Positions 8,829 through 16,646 of a stretch of DNA of 64,000 bases are shown here, in pieces. The stretch covers positions 1 to 64,000 of the forward strand of contig NZ_JABFAO010000076.1 in NCBI RefSeq assembly GCF_017168235.1, in the 5' to 3' direction. How positions within the stretch are numbered: position 1 is the first letter of the stretch; each line of letters starts with the position of its first letter. The notes under the pieces are model-generated. The model saw only the letters and a program-made list of their open reading frames with translations. It searched no databases and was not told where the DNA came from. Made by a program: the position numbers and the translations under genes. The DNA is from Rhodococcus sp. KRD197 (GTDB taxonomy: Bacteria > Actinomycetota > Actinomycetes > Mycobacteriales > Mycobacteriaceae).

Positions 8829-9395
8829 ATGGGCAAACTCATTTATGGCTTCAACGTATCGGTGGACGGGTACATCGCGGACGCTGACGGCAGTATCGAC
8901 TGGTCTGATCCGAGCGAGGAACTGCACCAGTACTGGAATGACTTCGAGCGGGAGACCGCCCTGTCGTTCTACGGGCGGCGGCTCTACGAAATGATGTCCG
9001 CGTACTGGCAGACCGCCGACCAGGACCCGGACGCCACTCCTATAGTGGTCGACTTCGCGCGTATTTGGCGTGAGATGCCGAAGGTCGTGTTCTCGCACAC
9101 CTTGGAGTCCGTCGACGGAAACTCCCGCCTGGAACGCGGCGACCCGGTCGAGGTGGTAACAAAGCTGAAAGCCGAAACAGAGGGCACGCTGGAGGTGGCC
9201 GGCGCGACGCTGGCCGCACCGATCGTGCAGGCCGGACTGGTGGACGAGTTCCGGATGGTGATCTCGCCCATCGCCGTGGGCGGCGGTACACCATTCTTTC
9301 CGTCGCTGCCGTCATGGATGTCGCTGCGACTGTTGGAGAACCGGAACTTCCCGGGCGGCACCGTCCTGCTGCGCTACGAGGCGAAGCGCGACTGA
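8829..9395 (+). CDS. Dihydrofolate-reductase-like (RibD C-terminal domain) protein
   Basis: A 188-residue protein that starts MGKLIYGFNVSVDGYIADAD, the usual N-terminus of YyaP/YwjB-type proteins of the RibD_C/DHFR-like superfamily. It also has SFYGRRLYEMM, VVFSHTLESV and the C-terminal GGGTPFFPSL. Such proteins bind NADPH, and most have no proven substrate. ATG 8829 is chosen because homologous proteins begin here. It is divergent from the LysR gene, with about 90 nt between their starts. Confidence 0.85.
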   Translation: MGKLIYGFNVSVDGYIADADGSIDWSDPSEELHQYWNDFERETALSFYGRRLYEMMSAYWQTADQDPDATPIVVDFARIWREMPKVVFSHTLESVDGNSRLERGDPVEVVTKLKAETEGTLEVAGATLAAPIVQAGLVDEFRMVISPIAVGGGTPFFPSLPSWMSLRLLENRNFPGGTVLLRYEAKRD

Positions 9396-9418
9396 TCGGA
9401 CCGGCTGTCGGGCCGATC
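9394..9418 (+). terminator. Hairpin after the RibD-like gene
   Basis: An inverted repeat with arms based on GATCGG/CCGATC and one internal mismatch lies at the stop codon of the RibD-like gene. There is no T-tract, as is common in high-GC actinobacteria. It is probably a weak intrinsic terminator. Confidence 0.35.
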
Positions 9419-9491
9419 TCGTCGCTCGAAACCAGTCCGTGTCTCATCTGCGCGAGTTACGCTCGAGGGCCACGTATGGATTGGAATCGGC

Positions 9492-9992
9492 ATGAAGAAA
9501 CTCCTCAACTCCCTGTCCGAGGACGAGTACGTATTGATTCGGGAAACCAAGAAATCGGAGATGTCCGGTCTCTCCGAGGATGACTTGATCGATCTGCACG
9601 CCCGCATTCGACGAGGCCGCAACAAGTACGTCAAGCTCTACCGTCGCGCAGGCGCTGCCAAGGTGGGCGCCAAAGGTGCTCGCGGCGCCGGCAAGGCAGC
9701 GAACTCGCGCAACGCAGCCAAAGCGGAAGCCTTCGAGGTTGCACTGAGCAGAGTGAGTCGTCGGTTGGCCGCAGTATCGAAAGACACCGCCCGTGAACTG
9801 AAGGCTGAACGTCTCAGTCGCGCACGCAAGTCGTCGCCGTCGCCCGGCGAAGGCGGCGCCGGCGAGGGCAAGGTCGTCTCGGCGGGCAAGTCCCGCGTCG
9901 ACGCCACCCGGAAATCGCCCGGCCGAAAGAAGTACGAGGCCTCGACGATCGCGGCAGGCAAACGGAGGCAAGCCAAAAAAGACCGCACATGA
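9492..9992 (+). CDS. Small lysine/arginine-rich hypothetical protein
   Basis: A 166-residue, strongly basic protein. The first 60 residues look folded (MKKLLNSLSEDEYVLIRETK, then SEDDLIDLHARIRRGRNKYV). The rest is rich in Ala, Lys, Arg, Gly and Ser, like a histone-H1-type tail. I know no defined function. The composition suggests nucleic-acid binding, but that is inference. It stands alone between the RibD-like gene and a convergent membrane-protein gene. Confidence 0.7.
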   Translation: MKKLLNSLSEDEYVLIRETKKSEMSGLSEDDLIDLHARIRRGRNKYVKLYRRAGAAKVGAKGARGAGKAANSRNAAKAEAFEVALSRVSRRLAAVSKDTARELKAERLSRARKSSPSPGEGGAGEGKVVSAGKSRVDATRKSPGRKKYEASTIAAGKRRQAKKDRT

Positions 9993-10005
9993 CGTCGGCG
10001 AGTCC

Positions 10006-10386
10006 CTACTCCGGCACACTGCACTCCGGCACACTGCGGAGTGGTCCAGCACCCGAGCGTTGAGAGGTAGACATCACCTCGGACCGTCGAGGTGGTGCCT
10101 GACCCGAGCCGGCACTCCGGTCCCCGCCGAGGACCACGTAGCGCACGTACCAGAACAGCATCAGCGCGGTGGTCATGGTGTGAAACAGATGCAGGACCAG
10201 CACCGGGCCTAGTGGCAGATGAACCACATAGAGCAAATAGATCAGGTTGCCGATGTTGGCCAGGGCGATATTGCCGGGACTGTACGACGCCACGTCTTTG
10301 GTGCGCCACGCCTTGGCCAACATCGGCAGTGTGCTGCATGCGAACACCGCGGTGGCTACCCCGCCGGCGAGGACCGGGATGTCCAT
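10006..10386 (-). CDS. Small PQ-loop/SemiSWEET-like membrane protein
   Basis: A 126-residue protein with three predicted membrane helices in the first 90 residues: an N-terminal helix, then STLPMLAKAWRTKDVASYSP (the PQ-loop-like Pro followed by a basic stretch), a second helix NIGNLIYLLYVVHLPLGPVL and a third ending in YVRYVV. This triple-helix plan resembles SemiSWEET/PQ-loop half-transporters, in which two copies form one carrier. The C-terminal 35 residues are polar and contain the near-duplicated SVPECSVPE, reflecting a short DNA repeat at the 3' end (CACTGCACTCCGGCACACTGC). The substrate is unknown. Confidence 0.65.
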   Translation of the reverse strand: MDIPVLAGGVATAVFACSTLPMLAKAWRTKDVASYSPGNIALANIGNLIYLLYVVHLPLGPVLVLHLFHTMTTALMLFWYVRYVVLGGDRSAGSGQAPPRRSEVMSTSQRSGAGPLRSVPECSVPE

Positions 10387-10422
10387 GTCATTGCCTCTCG
10401 TGATGTGTGGCCCGGCCGTTCG

Positions 10423-11469
10423 TCAGGGCCGAACCTCGTAGACGTTGTTGAAAGCGGTCTGCGCTGCGCGCCGAAACCGGGTGAAGCCGGCGTCGGTGAC
10501 TACCTGTCGTATCGCCGATTCGGGTGCCTGGGCGCCGAGAGCGTAGCCGCCGGCTTGGGACAGGGCGTTCGGGACGCACAGAAATGTCGAGGCGCTGTAG
10601 TAGAGACGCCCAACCGGGTTGAAAGTGTCCTCGACGTTTTCGGCGGAGATCGGTTCCACCAGGAGCCATGTGCCATCGGAGTCCAGTGACTCGAGGATCC
10701 GGCGGGCGGCGCCGACTGGATCACCCATATCGTGAAGGGCGTCGAAGGTGGTCACGAGATCGTAGTCACTACCCGAGAAATCCTGTGCCGTAGCGATTTC
10801 GAAGTTCACTCGATCGCCCACCCCGGCGTCGTCGACCTGTTTGCGGGCAAGTGCGATCGACTCACCGTGAAAGTCCACCCCGACGACGGTGCTCTTGGGG
10901 TATGCCTGCGCCAGCAACACCGATGTCGTTCCGAGGCCGCAACCGACGTCGGCGACGCGGCCGCCAGCCGACAGTTTCGCTGCGACACCGTCGAGTGCGG
11001 GAATCCAGTTCGGCACGAGTTCTGCGGCGTAGCCGGGTCGGTAGAATGCGTCGATCCCGACGAACACATTGTGGTCGTGCTCGTGCCAGCCGACACCGGC
11101 GCCCGTCCTGAACGACTCGGTGATCTTGTCCTCGGCGCGCAGGTAACCCAGCACGCCTACGAAGGCGGCCGATACGTTCGGCCCTGCCATGTCGGCAAGG
11201 CAGAACGCCTGCTCCTCGGTCATCGAGAATGCCTCGGTCGCCGGGTCGTACGAGATGTAGCCGCCGGCGGCCTGACCGCGCAGCCACTCGGTGAGGTAGC
11301 GCAGGTCATAGCCGGTGTAGTCGGCGAACGCCTCGGGTGTGGCGGGTCCCTTCGCGAGCGCGCTGTACAGGCCGAGCCGGTTGCCGATGACAATCGAACC
11401 GGCGGCGGCTGCAGCGCCCAGATCGGTGACCACCTGACCGATGAATTCCCCTACTTTGTTCTCGTCCAT
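10423..11469 (-). CDS. Class I SAM-dependent methyltransferase with winged-helix N-terminus
   Basis: A 348-residue protein. The first 110 residues form a dimerisation/winged-helix-like region (GSIVIGNRLGLYSALAKG, LTEWLRGQAAGGYI). A SAM-binding Rossmann domain follows, with motif I VADVGCGLGTTSVLLAQAYP, VVGVDFHGES, and TTFDALHDMGDP. This layout is common in mycobacterial/rhodococcal small-molecule methyltransferases. ATG 11469 is preceded by an AAGGAGA ribosome site 6 nt upstream. The substrate is unknown. It is divergent from the large BTAD regulator. Confidence 0.82.
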   Translation of the reverse strand: MDENKVGEFIGQVVTDLGAAAAAGSIVIGNRLGLYSALAKGPATPEAFADYTGYDLRYLTEWLRGQAAGGYISYDPATEAFSMTEEQAFCLADMAGPNVSAAFVGVLGYLRAEDKITESFRTGAGVGWHEHDHNVFVGIDAFYRPGYAAELVPNWIPALDGVAAKLSAGGRVADVGCGLGTTSVLLAQAYPKSTVVGVDFHGESIALARKQVDDAGVGDRVNFEIATAQDFSGSDYDLVTTFDALHDMGDPVGAARRILESLDSDGTWLLVEPISAENVEDTFNPVGRLYYSASTFLCVPNALSQAGGYALGAQAPESAIRQVVTDAGFTRFRRAAQTAFNNVYEVRP

Positions 11470-11601
11470 CTGACTTCTCCTTGGTGAGTTCGTTCCGCGA
11501 ATGTTCCGGTGATTCATGCGGTGGACCGGCGAACAACCGGTCACACTGGACAGTGTCGATCGAGTCGCTGTCACGCCGCTGACGTCGGCGGACACGGCGC
11601 T

Positions 11602-11643
11602 GACAGTGATCCCGAGACAGTGATCCCGAGACAGCGATCCCGA
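11602..11643 (+). repeat. Three tandem 14-bp iterons before the BTAD regulator
   Basis: Three head-to-tail copies of GACAGTGATCCCGA occupy 11602-11615, 11616-11629 and 11630-11643; the third has one change (GACAGCGATCCCGA). They end 45 nt before the proposed GTG start of the BTAD/NB-ARC regulator. An imperfect earlier direct repeat, CGCTGAC at 11577-11583 and 11598-11604, lies just upstream. SARP/BTAD regulators are known to bind direct repeats, so this is a good candidate autoregulatory site. Confidence 0.6.
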
Positions 11644-11688
11644 ACGGGACGAACGTGGCAGGAAGTCGGCCCGGCGGAAGGAGTGGCG

Positions 11689-14589
11689 GTGGTTGACGTT
11701 GGTGTTCGGGTCGAAGTGCTGGGCCCGCTGCGGCTTCTTGTCGGAGGGGTTCCAGTCGACGTGCCCGGACCCAAGCGCCGGGCAGTACTCGCGCTACTCG
11801 CCTTCGCTCGCGGCGAGACGGTTCCGGTCGGCCGGTTGGTGGACGCCTTGTGGCCGTCCGAAGCACCGGCATCGGGTCGCTCTGCCCTACAGGCCCACAT
11901 CTCCCGGTTGCGCCGTCACCTGGGGGCGGCGGCGATGCGGTTGCAGAACAGCGGCGACGGATACCGACTCCAGCTCGGCGGCGACGAGTGCGATGCGTCC
12001 GAGGCGCGGGCGCAGCTCGCCCAGGCACGGAGCCTTCGAGGCCAGGATCCGATCGGTGCGCTGGCCGTGCTGGAGAGAGCGCATTCGCTGTGGCGGGGCC
12101 CGCAGCTCACCGACCTGGTCGATATCGCCGATATCGCCACCGCGATCGAAGAGTGCCGGAACCTACAGCGCGAGGTGACCGACGCACTCATCGATTGTGC
12201 GGTCGCCGCGGGTCGAGCGCGTCAGATCATCACCCTGGCGACTACCCAGCTGGTCGCCGACCCGTTGCGCGAGCCATCGGTGCTGTTGGCGATGCGCGCG
12301 TTGGCGGCTACCGGTGAGGCACCGGAGGCGTTGCGGATCGGTCGCGAATTTCGGGCGAGGTTGGCCGAGGAGATGGGTTTGGATCCTTCACCTGCGCTCG
12401 GCACGCTCGAGCGCGAGATCGCCGGTGGAGCCGCAGGGCCGACTACACCGGCGATAGCGAGGTCACCGGCAACGAGGTTGATCGGGCGCGCAGACCAGGT
12501 CACGGCGCTGCGCCGACTCATGGCATCGGAACGTCTGATCACACTCGCGGGACCGGGTGGCGTGGGCAAGACCCGAGTTGCATTCGAGGTGGCGAACGAT
12601 ACGCCCGATGCAACGGTGTTGATGCTGGCGCCGCTCACCGATCCCGCGGCAATTCCGCACGCACTCGCGGCTGCGCTGAATGTCAACGTGGTCCGCGGGG
12701 ATGTTCTGAGCGCCTGTGCGGCCGTGCTCGGCGGTCGTCCGGGTCTTTTGGTGGTCGACAATTGCGAACATCTCCTCGACACCGCGCGAGATACGGTTGC
12801 CGCCCTGCTCGAATCCTGCCCACTCCTGTCAGTTCTCGTCACCTCCCGCGAACCCTTGGGCCTGGCAGCCGAATGTACCTGGCGGTTGGCCCCTTTGACG
12901 TTCGATCCTTCGGTCGATGGCGAACAGGAATGGTCGAGAGCACCAGCAGTCGAACTGTTCATCGACCGCGCGCGCCGCATTCGACCCGAATTGGTGCCGA
13001 CACCGTCGCAAGTACGCACGATCGGGGAGATCGTGCGCCGCTTGGACGGCCTGCCGTTGGCAATAGAACTCGCTGCCGGCCGGTTGTCCACATTCTCGTT
13101 GACCGATCTCCATGAACGGCTGGACCGCGCGCTCGATCTGCTGGGTGATGGCCGACCGACAGCCGATCTTCGACATCGAACGCTGCGATCCACCATCGAC
13201 TGGTCGTACGAGCTGCTCGATCCCCATGAACAACGGCTGTTCCGGTTCCTCACGGTGTTCCCCGACGGCATCGACCTGGCCGATACCGAACGGCTTGCAG
13301 CGGACCTGGGCATGCCCGGCGACTCCGGCGCAGCACTCGCGCACTTGGTCGATGCATCGATGATCGACGTCGAATTCGACAACGTATCGGAGGACAACGT
13401 ATCGGAGGACAATGCATCGGCGGTCGACATCGAAGGCGGCACCCGGTATCGGATCCTGGAGACGGTCCGGGCTTTCGGGTTCGATCGGTCGGCTAGTGAA
13501 GGCGAGTCCGAACTCGCGGAGAAACTGTTACTGCGATGGGCAACCCGACGGGCATCGGCAATCGGCGCTGGGCTGACCACCGAGCACGAGCACGTGGCCG
13601 ACGCGGCCCTGCGCCGCGAATTGCCGAATCTGCGCGCCGCCTGGCGGCTGGCACGGGATCGAGGATCACTGGACACAGCAGTCACGATCGTCACTTCGCT
13701 GTTCGATGCGATCGAATACCGTGACCTCATCGAAATCCGCTCGTGGGCCGATGAACTCGTCGACGATGCCGACCTCGCCAACCATCCCAGCGCCTCGGTC
13801 GCCTACGCGGCGGCCGCGGAAGCGGTCTATCACCGGGGGGACTATCAACGCGCCGAACAACTCTCGAAGATGGGGATGGAACGTGCATCCGACGCCGAAC
13901 AGACATGTCTTTGTCTGTTGACGCTGTCGGTGACCGCGCTGGCCCGCGGTGAATACGCCGACGCGATCAGCTACAGCCTGCGCGCCACAACGATCACTCC
14001 CCGCCTCGCTGAACCGTTCGGGATCGCAGCGCTGGCGGTCCTCTACTCCGGTGGTCTCGACGAGGCTCGGCACCTGAACAACAAGGGCCGAACGGGTGCC
14101 ACCTGGCCCACGATGGCGTCGTGGCACTCGTACGTGGCAGGCGAGATCGAGAACTATGCTGGGAATCCGCTACCGGCCGAAGAGCATTACCTGCGTGCGA
14201 TCGACTTGGCCCGAATGTGCGGCGCCACCTTTCTGGTGGGTGTGGCCACCGTCGGATTGCTGACGGTGCGGTCGACGTCGGGCCGGATTCATGAGGCGTT
14301 GCTCGGATACCGCGAGGTGATCGACTACTTCGCGCGCACCGGCAATTGGACTCATCTGTGGGCAGCTCTCCGCAATCTCGCCGACCTGTTGAACACCTTG
14401 GGCGACCAGGAGTGCGCGGCGCTTCTCCATGCGGCCGCGGACCAAGCCCCGGATGCACCGGCCTACGGTCCGAGTCCAGCATCGTCGCCGGCCTTACTCG
14501 TCACCGATCGGACGGAATTGCTCGAAACTGCCAGGAGGGCCATCGACATACAGATCGTGCAGACCGAGCTGCACGAGCAGCGGCGTTAG
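11689..14589 (+). CDS. AfsR/SARP-type regulator with BTAD and NB-ARC ATPase domains
   Basis: A 966-residue regulator. The N-terminal OmpR-like wHTH (VEVLGPLRLLVGGVPVDVPG, then LQAHISRLRRHLG) is followed by a BTAD domain to about residue 250. An NB-ARC/AAA-type ATPase comes next, with Walker A LAGPGGVGKTR (K294), Walker B LLVVDNCEHLL and TSREPLG. The C-terminal third is helical and TPR-like. GTG 11689 follows an AAGGAG ribosome site; the longer upstream frame has no support. Around residues 564-578 an in-frame 15-bp DNA repeat encodes DNVSE twice and a third decayed copy. It probably regulates itself and the neighbouring methyltransferase. Confidence 0.85.
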   Translation: MVDVGVRVEVLGPLRLLVGGVPVDVPGPKRRAVLALLAFARGETVPVGRLVDALWPSEAPASGRSALQAHISRLRRHLGAAAMRLQNSGDGYRLQLGGDECDASEARAQLAQARSLRGQDPIGALAVLERAHSLWRGPQLTDLVDIADIATAIEECRNLQREVTDALIDCAVAAGRARQIITLATTQLVADPLREPSVLLAMRALAATGEAPEALRIGREFRARLAEEMGLDPSPALGTLEREIAGGAAGPTTPAIARSPATRLIGRADQVTALRRLMASERLITLAGPGGVGKTRVAFEVANDTPDATVLMLAPLTDPAAIPHALAAALNVNVVRGDVLSACAAVLGGRPGLLVVDNCEHLLDTARDTVAALLESCPLLSVLVTSREPLGLAAECTWRLAPLTFDPSVDGEQEWSRAPAVELFIDRARRIRPELVPTPSQVRTIGEIVRRLDGLPLAIELAAGRLSTFSLTDLHERLDRALDLLGDGRPTADLRHRTLRSTIDWSYELLDPHEQRLFRFLTVFPDGIDLADTERLAADLGMPGDSGAALAHLVDASMIDVEFDNVSEDNVSEDNASAVDIEGGTRYRILETVRAFGFDRSASEGESELAEKLLLRWATRRASAIGAGLTTEHEHVADAALRRELPNLRAAWRLARDRGSLDTAVTIVTSLFDAIEYRDLIEIRSWADELVDDADLANHPSASVAYAAAAEAVYHRGDYQRAEQLSKMGMERASDAEQTCLCLLTLSVTALARGEYADAISYSLRATTITPRLAEPFGIAALAVLYSGGLDEARHLNNKGRTGATWPTMASWHSYVAGEIENYAGNPLPAEEHYLRAIDLARMCGATFLVGVATVGLLTVRSTSGRIHEALLGYREVIDYFARTGNWTHLWAALRNLADLLNTLGDQECAALLHAAADQAPDAPAYGPSPASSPALLVTDRTELLETARRAIDIQIVQTELHEQRR

Positions 14590-14657
14590 TAGCCGGTCGG
14601 CTGCGTTGTGCACTCCGCCCGCCCGCCCGCCGATGTGAATCCGAGGCGCTCTCTTGA

Positions 14658-15281
14658 TCAGTCGAGCAACGCGAAGGCAGCCCGGAGCTGCCCCCGAGCA
14701 GCGTCGATCTGGTCGGTGTTTCCGGCGAAGTGGTGTAGCAGCGCACGTTGAAAGATGCCGTCGAGAAGGATGTACGCCGACGCTCGGTCCAGCGCCGGCG
14801 TGGATCCGCGCAGTTCGCAGTACCGAATGACCACCCGCCAGATCATGTCCTCGCGGCGTTCTTCGATCTCGAGCACGTCACGGCGGAACAAGCCGTCGAA
14901 CAGGGCCTGATTGCGCAGGTCGTACCACAGCCGGTGTATCCCCGCGTCGGCCACCAGAGTCGCGAAGTACTTCTCTTCGAAGTCGGTGACCAGGTGCTCG
15001 GCGTCGATCGCGCTCGAGACCACCTCGTCGTAGCGAGTGACACAGGTGGCCTCGTACTGACGAACCGCATGGGTGATGAGGTCCCGCTTGTCGGTGAAGT
15101 AGTAGTGCAGCACGCCGTGCGAATACTCGGAATTCTGCGCGATCTCCCGAAGCGAGGTGCGTGCATAGCCGAGCTCGGCGAGCGTGTGCAGCGTCGCCTC
15201 CGCCAGCTCGGTCCGCTTGGACTCGAACTTGTTGCGGGCACGCTCTTCGATCCGGGCGCGCGGATCAGCAGTCTGCGTCAT
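14658..15281 (-). CDS. TetR-family transcriptional regulator
   Basis: A 207-residue regulator. The HTH region reads TLHTLAELGYARTSLREIAQ then NSEYSHGVLHYYFTDKRDL, the standard TetR pattern, with a helical ligand-binding domain behind it. ATG 15281 is chosen because TetR proteins of this group start about 30 residues before the HTH. It is divergent from the oxidoreductase/ligase/SDR operon, with a near-perfect operator between them, so it very probably represses that operon and itself. Confidence 0.88.
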   Translation of the reverse strand: MTQTADPRARIEERARNKFESKRTELAEATLHTLAELGYARTSLREIAQNSEYSHGVLHYYFTDKRDLITHAVRQYEATCVTRYDEVVSSAIDAEHLVTDFEEKYFATLVADAGIHRLWYDLRNQALFDGLFRRDVLEIEERREDMIWRVVIRYCELRGSTPALDRASAYILLDGIFQRALLHHFAGNTDQIDAARGQLRAAFALLD

Positions 15282-15353
15282 GTTCGTGTCCTTCCCGCGC
15301 GTTCGGTAGTACGTCAGTGTAAGCCCGACCTCGGATGCTCGAACTTTGGGCAC

Positions 15354-15398
15354 GCGTCAAGAAAACTCTTGACGCTTGTACAAATTCTGCCATAGTGT
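15354..15398 (+). promoter_or_regulatory. TetR operator overlapping a promoter
   Basis: Perfect 9-bp arms GCGTCAAGA (15354-15362) and TCTTGACGC (15367-15375) flank a 4-nt centre, a 22-bp palindrome of TetR-operator size. The right arm contains a -35-like TTGACG (15369-15374). An 18-bp spacer then leads to a -10-like TAGTGT (15393-15398) pointing to the operon at 15508. Binding would block RNA polymerase directly. No experimental evidence is available to me. Confidence 0.65.
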
Positions 15399-15507
15399 GA
15401 TCGGCAGCACACGTTAGAAGAGTGGATGTACGTCATCCCCTCTCCGGTGCGCCGATTCCAACCACCTCGGTCTGCCGTGCGTGCGGACTGTTCACGAGAG
15501 GACTTTC

Positions 15508-16635
15508 ATGCCAACCGACAAGCGGGTCGTCGTATATGGGGCATCGGGATACACCGGCCGATTGATCTGTGAATACCTGCGGGAGTTCAACATCCCGTTC
15601 CTGGCCGCTGGACGCAACGAAGGCCGAGTCAAGGGCATTCTCGACGTGGTCCCCGGTATCGACACCGTCGAATACGATGTCGTCGAGGTCGAGCACACCA
15701 AAGAGTCTCTGGTGGAGGCATTTCGCGGCGCTGAGATCGTGCTCAACACGGTCGGACCGTTCTCGCGTTTCGGACACGAAGTTGCCCAGGCCTGCATCGA
15801 GATCGGTGCGCACTACACCGACACCACCGGCGAGCAGGACTGGATGATCGATGCCGAGACACAATACGGCGCAGAGTTCGGATCCCGAAACCTGGTACTC
15901 ACACCAGGTTTGGCCCAGATGTACAGCATCGGCGAAATCGCCGCGAACATCTGCCTCGAGACGCCCGGGCTGGATACGCTGGATATCGAGGTCTTCTGGA
16001 AAGGGCATCCGACCGTCGCCTCGACCAATACCATCCTGACCAATGCCGCGTTCTCCAAGGCCTACTACCTCGAGCAGAACGAGTACGTCGAGTGGCCGGC
16101 CGACGAGGGAGTATTCCAGGTCGTGGTGCCAGGCCAGCACGACCTCGGTCTAGCCCTCCCGTGGGGCGGAACGTCCCATCCGGTGTGGTTCAAGAACGAT
16201 CCCCGTGTGGCGAACGCCAAGGCCTACGGCGGAGTGATCAACAAGCCGCTCATGCTGGCCGTGCCCCAAATCATCTCTGCCGCACTGGGTCAGATGGAAG
16301 GAAAGACCGACGCGGAGAAGTATCAGATCATCGACACCGTATCTGCCTCGGTTCGAAGCGAGACACCTCCTCGTGAGAATCCACGCATCAACACCTCGCT
16401 CGATTCGGTGTACGCGTCAGGCCCGCTGGGTCGGGTTCACACCGTGATCCACGGCAACTGCAACTACAAGCAGACTGCGCTGCTCAACGCCTACGCGGCG
16501 TCACACCTGCTGCAGGGGCCACCGAAGAAGGTCGGATTCGCCTCGAGCTGCCAGGCATTCGGCCACCGGGAGCTGCTCGGCGTGCTCCGCGCGTTCGGAC
16601 TGGTGCTCGACCCCATCGTCACCGCGCACAGTTGA
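15508..16635 (+). CDS. Saccharopine-dehydrogenase-like NAD(P)-binding oxidoreductase
   Basis: A 375-residue protein starting MPTDKRVVVYGASGYTGRLI, a Rossmann motif of the saccharopine dehydrogenase/trans-acting enoyl reductase superfamily. VLNTVGPFSRFGHEVAQACI and YTDTTGEQDWM are also family hallmarks. ATG 15508 has a GAGAGGA ribosome site. It is the first gene of a three-gene operon with an adenylating ligase and an SDR, under apparent TetR control. It probably reduces or oxidises a substrate that the ligase later activates. The substrate is unknown. Confidence 0.78.
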   Translation: MPTDKRVVVYGASGYTGRLICEYLREFNIPFLAAGRNEGRVKGILDVVPGIDTVEYDVVEVEHTKESLVEAFRGAEIVLNTVGPFSRFGHEVAQACIEIGAHYTDTTGEQDWMIDAETQYGAEFGSRNLVLTPGLAQMYSIGEIAANICLETPGLDTLDIEVFWKGHPTVASTNTILTNAAFSKAYYLEQNEYVEWPADEGVFQVVVPGQHDLGLALPWGGTSHPVWFKNDPRVANAKAYGGVINKPLMLAVPQIISAALGQMEGKTDAEKYQIIDTVSASVRSETPPRENPRINTSLDSVYASGPLGRVHTVIHGNCNYKQTALLNAYAASHLLQGPPKKVGFASSCQAFGHRELLGVLRAFGLVLDPIVTAHS

Positions 16636-16646
16636 GGACAGGGTCG

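Noticed and set aside
12222-13781. 519-residue minus-strand open frame
   Set aside because: Antisense to the BTAD/NB-ARC regulator; the translation is Ser/Arg-rich with no domain.
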